The notes under the pieces were generated by a model, which was not told where the DNA came from, did not search any database, and worked only from the letters and a program-made list of their open reading frames with translations. A program made the translations under genes and the position numbers. A DNA stretch of 18,032 nucleotides from Candidatus Zixiibacteriota bacterium (lineage in GTDB: Bacteria; Zixibacteria; MSB-5A5; CAIYYT01), in assembly GCA_963205155.1 (NCBI GenBank), contig CAUJJY010000251.1:1-18032 (forward strand). Direction: 5' to 3'. Below, one piece after another: positions 15,003 through 18,032 of this stretch (position 1 is its first letter; each line of letters begins with the position of its first letter).

Positions 15003-15710
15003 CTACGGCAGATCGGTGACCTTCATGATGATCCCCGCCGCCAGGACAAAACAGCGTCCCTCAAACGCATATTGACGGCTGGCGATTTGATGCAGATCGT
15101 GCACCGTCGGCCAGACAGCAGCATGAATCTGCTCCGCGCTTTCGTGCATAACCTGCCGCGCCAACGGCATCCAATGCTCCCAGCAAATCAATCCGCCCAC
15201 ACGTCCAATTCCCGTCTTAACCGCACCGAGATCTTTCGCATCGCCATTTCCCCAGATCATGCGCTCGGTGTAGGTCGGCACCAATTTGCGACGATGGCTG
15301 ACGATACGGCCGTCGACGTCGAAGGTAAGCAAAGAATTATAGATTGTTCCATTTCCTGGGCCGACATCGATTCGCTCGTTAACGCCGATGACAATCACCA
15401 ACTTGAGCTCGCGAGCAAGCTGTCCCAGCCGGTCACACTCATCACCAGGAACTGTCACGCTGTTGCGGATTAGTTCTGCAAAGACGTCCTTGGAAGGTTC
15501 ATGTCCCCACAGTGCCACGTTTGGAACATAGTCCAGCCAAGCAGGATACCCGGGCAGCCAGGTCTCGCCGCAGACGACAATTCTTGCGCCGGAAGCTGCG
15601 GCTTCGCGGATGAGTCCGCAGATTTTGTCGAGACTTCGTGGTGTGTCAAGAACTACTGCACTGGCTTGGATTATTGCAGCGACGATTTTATCAGATGTTG
15701 TCACGGGCAT
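15003..15710 (-). CDS. Nitrilase family enzyme, N-terminal part ended by an in-frame TAG
   Basis: The 235 residues contain a complete nitrilase catalytic set: Glu49 (GETWLPGYPAW), Lys142 (HRRKLVPTYTERMIWG) and Cys176 (GGLICWEHWMPLARQ). These motifs match true nitrilases, which turn nitriles into acids and ammonia, or close cyanide-handling relatives. The frame stops at TAG (15003-15005) just after AAGIIMKVTDLP, but the remaining 83 codons follow in the same frame. The product alone would lack the last beta strands and the oligomerising tail, so it is probably unfolded or inactive unless the stop is read through. ATG at 15710 has GAG six bases upstream and is preferred to the TTG two codons earlier. 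It starts 15 bases after the aldo/keto reductase stop and is the last gene of the operon. Confidence 0.88.
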   Translation of the reverse strand: MPVTTSDKIVAAIIQASAVVLDTPRSLDKICGLIREAAASGARIVVCGETWLPGYPAWLDYVPNVALWGHEPSKDVFAELIRNSVTVPGDECDRLGQLARELKLVIVIGVNERIDVGPGNGTIYNSLLTFDVDGRIVSHRRKLVPTYTERMIWGNGDAKDLGAVKTGIGRVGGLICWEHWMPLARQVMHESAEQIHAAVWPTVHDLHQIASRQYAFEGRCFVLAAGIIMKVTDLP

Positions 15711-15725
15711 TCTCAACTCTTTGAT

Positions 15726-16892
15726 TTAGGAGACAGACGAATTCTGCAGTCGACTGTTCAATGTCTTCCAGGACTCCTTCCGGTCCTCGATTTTGCACTT
15801 GTTGCGCAATTCCGAGAGAATATCATCGACATACGACTTCTGCCTCATTCCGACCAACACTGAAGTTACCCCAAGGGAACTGCGTAAACAGCGAACCGCC
15901 ATCTGACTTAATGTTTGAGCGGTTCCCCATTCGGTATCCACCGACTTTATGATTTGCTTCATCGGTGCACTCTGGGGGTTGTCGTCAGAAAGGCGCACCA
16001 ATCCATTCCCGTAGATTGCATTTAAAGGGCGATTCACGAGAAGCGCCATATTATGTCGCCGGGCGAGTTCGAGCACGGTTAACGAGCCGGTCTGTGAGCC
16101 GTTGATAACGCAGCCGTTTTCGATCAAATTGAACGGGAGTTGAATGACTTTGAAATGGTGCAATGGCGAGATTTCGTTGGCGATGTTAATGACTCGTTCC
16201 AACGATGTGAAATCATACTCTTCCGCCAAGACTGGGAAAGTGTTTGAACTGATGCCATAACAGCGGATTCGTCCGCGGCCGCGTTCCTGCTCCAGATGTT
16301 CAAATGCCAGACGGATGCGGCGGTAATACTCTTCCCTCGCGCTCTGAAGTTCGACGCCGTTTCGCTTCGCCCAGCCGAGATAGTATTCAGGATTGTGCAG
16401 CAAGTAGACATCGATCGAACCGCAGTTAAGCCGGCTCAAGGATGCGGTCAGTTGATCCTCGATAAAAGTAGGGTGGATACAATGTTCCAGTCCTACGGAA
16501 TACTTGACCAAATCGGGATACTCGCGATTATCCTTCTTCAGATTTTGGCTAAGTCGGTAGACTCGTCCCTGTAAGTATCCGACCTTTGAGACTATCACCA
16601 ACTCATCACGACCAATAGTACCTTCATTTTCAATGTCTTCGATGACACTTCCAATCAGAAGCTCCGAACCGCCATCAGTGTAGTTGGTGCTGGTGTCAAC
16701 GAGGTTTACGCCGGAATATAGCGCGTGTCGAAGCGCCTCACGGTGCTCCGGGAAACTCGTGTCAATACGGTAGGATCCGAAACCGACGGGACTGACTTGC
16801 AGTCCGGTATCGGAAAGGAGATTGAAGCCGATTTCCGGAAATCGCCGGGCGTATTTTTCCGTAGCCGTTACTGTCGCGTGAGTGGTGTTCAC
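15726..16892 (-). CDS. Aldo/keto reductase
   Basis: The 388-residue protein is an NADPH-type TIM-barrel reductase. The catalytic tetrad is visible: Asp66 and Tyr71 (LVDTSTNYTDGGSE), Lys103 (IVSKVGY) and His166 (VYLLHNPEYY). RCYGISSNTFPVL and the late LGVTSVLVGMRQKSYVDD supply the usual cofactor-side loops. It is longer than the common 280-340 residues because of an insertion around 105-140 and a C-terminal extension. The start is GTG, whose first base is the last base of the upstream stop TAG, so it is translationally coupled to that gene. AAAGGG lies just upstream. The substrate is unknown. Adjacent nitrilase suggests handling of aldehydes and nitriles from the same compounds, which is speculation. 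Confidence 0.92.
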   Translation of the reverse strand: MNTTHATVTATEKYARRFPEIGFNLLSDTGLQVSPVGFGSYRIDTSFPEHREALRHALYSGVNLVDTSTNYTDGGSELLIGSVIEDIENEGTIGRDELVIVSKVGYLQGRVYRLSQNLKKDNREYPDLVKYSVGLEHCIHPTFIEDQLTASLSRLNCGSIDVYLLHNPEYYLGWAKRNGVELQSAREEYYRRIRLAFEHLEQERGRGRIRCYGISSNTFPVLAEEYDFTSLERVINIANEISPLHHFKVIQLPFNLIENGCVINGSQTGSLTVLELARRHNMALLVNRPLNAIYGNGLVRLSDDNPQSAPMKQIIKSVDTEWGTAQTLSQMAVRCLRSSLGVTSVLVGMRQKSYVDDILSELRNKCKIEDRKESWKTLNSRLQNSSVS

Positions 16893-17380
16893 TATTGCCC
16901 TTTGGGAGTCTCTGCTTCTGTTGCTTGGGCATCAATGGCATCGAGCTTAGCTTTCCAGTCGGCCTCGAGGTGTTTAGGCACGCGGAATCCCAACATCGAT
17001 GACTTGAGGCGAAATCCCCAGGATTGCGATTTCAAGTACTCTTTCTGTAGTTTCTTAAAGAGCTTGTCCTTTCGCGAAGCGATGGCATCAAAATGTTCGA
17101 TGCGCAACAGTAACATTTCGACGCTCTCCCGCCGCTCGAGCATGCCGCGGAAGGTATCGTAATCCTTAAGATTAAGCAGAGACTGGACGATCGGTTCAAA
17201 GAAGATCATCGCCTGCGCGCCGATGAAGTTCAACGGCTTGACTGACTCCAATGTCATGATCGCCGGAACCGCCATCTTCCACTCAACCACCTTCTTGGCG
17301 ACCTTGTCGAGCAGAGCCCGTTCTTCTTCGGTGTATTCGACCTTGGAGGTATTGTCATTGCCGGAACTTAAGGGAAACAT
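16892..17380 (-). CDS. Conserved-looking protein of unknown function
   Basis: I do not recognise a named family for this 162-residue soluble protein. It is mostly helical. Residues about 19-37 are a charged helix. Residues 37-72 are hydrophobic and well patterned (VPAIMTLESVKPLNFIGAQ, then MIFFEPIVQSLLNL), enough for a membrane-associated hairpin but short of clear transmembrane segments. DYDTFRGMLERRESVEMLLLRIE (about 73-95) follows, then a basic segment, RLKSSMLGFRVP (about 124-135) and an acidic tail. Its ATG overlaps the previous stop by one base (TGATG), and its own TAG overlaps the reductase GTG by one base, so it is embedded in a coupled operon. Such coupling suggests a functional tie to its neighbours. 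Confidence 0.8.
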   Translation of the reverse strand: MFPLSSGNDNTSKVEYTEEERALLDKVAKKVVEWKMAVPAIMTLESVKPLNFIGAQAMIFFEPIVQSLLNLKDYDTFRGMLERRESVEMLLLRIEHFDAIASRKDKLFKKLQKEYLKSQSWGFRLKSSMLGFRVPKHLEADWKAKLDAIDAQATEAETPKGQ

Positions 17381-17859
17381 CAGATCGGATCCTCCGGCAT
17401 GTTGATCTTCGCCTTGACTATTCTCATTACTTCGTCGCGGTTGCCGGCAAAGCGGATGTATATACCGCGGAAATTTTCCAGTCGCGATGTTCGAACAAAT
17501 GGTGATAGCAACACACCATTCTTGTCTTCATAATATGTCCGGTACTGCGACCAATCTTTCTCAATCTTGTTAATCAGGTATTTCACCCGAATCGTCTTTT
17601 CGCCGAATTCAAATGTCGTCTTCAGGAAGAACTGCGAGAGCGATCCCCACAGAATCAACGCGCCGGCCACGGTGAATAATGGCGAATACGTGAGCAGGTA
17701 AACAATCACCACCAGCAACAGCAGGAACAATGCAACGGCAATAGCTGTACGTGGCCGAGCCTTGGCTGGCTGGCTCTCCCACCGCAGCAAGACGTTCTCA
17801 TGTTGAGCCGGCGCCGGCTCCATGCCGGCTGCAGTATTCTTTTCGGTTGATTCGCTCAT
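17380..17859 (-). CDS. Membrane protein with cytoplasmic PH-like C-terminal domain, unknown function
   Basis: The 159 residues show a polar N-terminus with Pro/Ala repeats (1-36), two adjacent transmembrane helices (about 38-56 and 58-79), and a beta-rich C-terminal region (about 80-155). The last part recalls bacterial PH-like domains: TTFEFGEKTIRVKYLINKIE, WSQYRTYYEDKNGVLLSPF, and ENFRGIYIRF with a final helix. The match is by pattern only. It overlaps the next gene by one base and begins nine bases after the partial gene upstream, so it belongs to the same operon. A role as a membrane partner for the unknown soluble protein downstream is a guess. Confidence 0.8.
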   Translation of the reverse strand: MSESTEKNTAAGMEPAPAQHENVLLRWESQPAKARPRTAIAVALFLLLLVVIVYLLTYSPLFTVAGALILWGSLSQFFLKTTFEFGEKTIRVKYLINKIEKDWSQYRTYYEDKNGVLLSPFVRTSRLENFRGIYIRFAGNRDEVMRIVKAKINMPEDPI

Positions 17860-17868
17860 GTTACGAGT

Positions 17869-18032
17869 CTACGGCCGCTTTTCCGGCTCAGTCTTATAGC
17901 GTTCCTGACGGATGCGCGAGATTTCGTCGAGCAGTTCCTGTCCCTCGATGATTTTCTTTCTGATCAACAGACTAACCAGTGCTTCCTGCGCAAGGTTGTT
18001 GCTCAAGGTTAGCTCATCAAACGTGATGAAGT
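17869..18032 (-). CDS. Partial gene, C-terminal end of unknown protein
   Basis: An open minus-strand frame runs from the right edge to TAG at 17869-17871, giving the last 53 or so residues. They form a helical tail: FITFDELTLSNNLAQEALV, then SLLIRKKIIEGQELLDEISR, then a charged end (PEKRP). The pattern of a helix, a 'KKII' turn and an 'ELLDEI' helix occurs at the C-termini of various small proteins and is not diagnostic. It ends nine bases before the membrane-protein ATG, so it is an upstream member of the same operon. The start and the main domain lie outside the window. Confidence 0.6.
   Translation of the reverse strand, partial: FITFDELTLSNNLAQEALVSLLIRKKIIEGQELLDEISRIRQERYKTEPEKRP

Noticed and set aside
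14751..15710. Genome-wide recoding of TAG (for example pyrrolysine) as the cause of the interrupted nitrilase
   Set aside because: At least five genes in this window end in TAG at their proper family length or operon position, so TAG works as an ordinary stop here.

Overview
The window looks like chromosome from a Gram-negative-type bacterium of moderate G+C. Genes are closely packed on both strands and most have good AGGAGG-like ribosome binding sites. Two exported lipoproteins, a periplasmic thioredoxin-fold protein and an Aquifex-type aconitase fit an FCB-group or candidate-phylum lineage such as Zixibacteria. That placement is inference from gene style, not from a marker gene. I see no rRNA, tRNA, CRISPR array, insertion sequence or phage module.

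Layout. 1-131 holds no gene I can support. 132-942 carries a four-helix membrane protein and a small conserved 'KRGNER' protein, both on the minus strand. A divergent region with a good sigma70-type promoter leads into a plus-strand surface lipoprotein (1104-2384), which converges through a perfect terminator hairpin on acetyl-CoA synthetase (2446-4539, minus). 4768-5496 (minus) is a YqjD/YqjE-like membrane pair. 5713-8320 (plus) is a tight four-gene operon: Lrp/AsnC regulator, EamA exporter, FMN-binding NimA-like protein and DJ-1 family protein. A glycine-zipper lipoprotein follows (8490-9296). A YHS-TlpA thioredoxin fusion (minus) and a DoxX protein (plus) are divergent neighbours at 9348-10578. 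Aconitase (10582-12525, minus) and an exported oligoendopeptidase F (12724-14631, plus) share another divergent region. The right end (14751-18032, minus) is one operon: an unknown partial gene, a membrane protein, an unknown soluble protein, an aldo/keto reductase and a nitrilase.

How the genes work together. Acetyl-CoA synthetase and aconitase serve acetate activation and the TCA or glyoxylate cycle. The Lrp operon, the YHS-TlpA/DoxX pair and the reductase/nitrilase pair point to redox and small-molecule stress handling.

Most striking points: the nitrilase reading frame is interrupted by a single in-frame TAG, with the rest of the enzyme intact downstream; the acetyl-CoA synthetase has a histone-H1-like Lys/Ala/Pro tail; the aconitase has Ser where the first cluster-ligand Cys normally sits; and a YHS metal-binding domain is fused to a TlpA thioredoxin. 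None of these is proof of a new system, but the interrupted nitrilase and the two unknown genes in its operon deserve the closest look.
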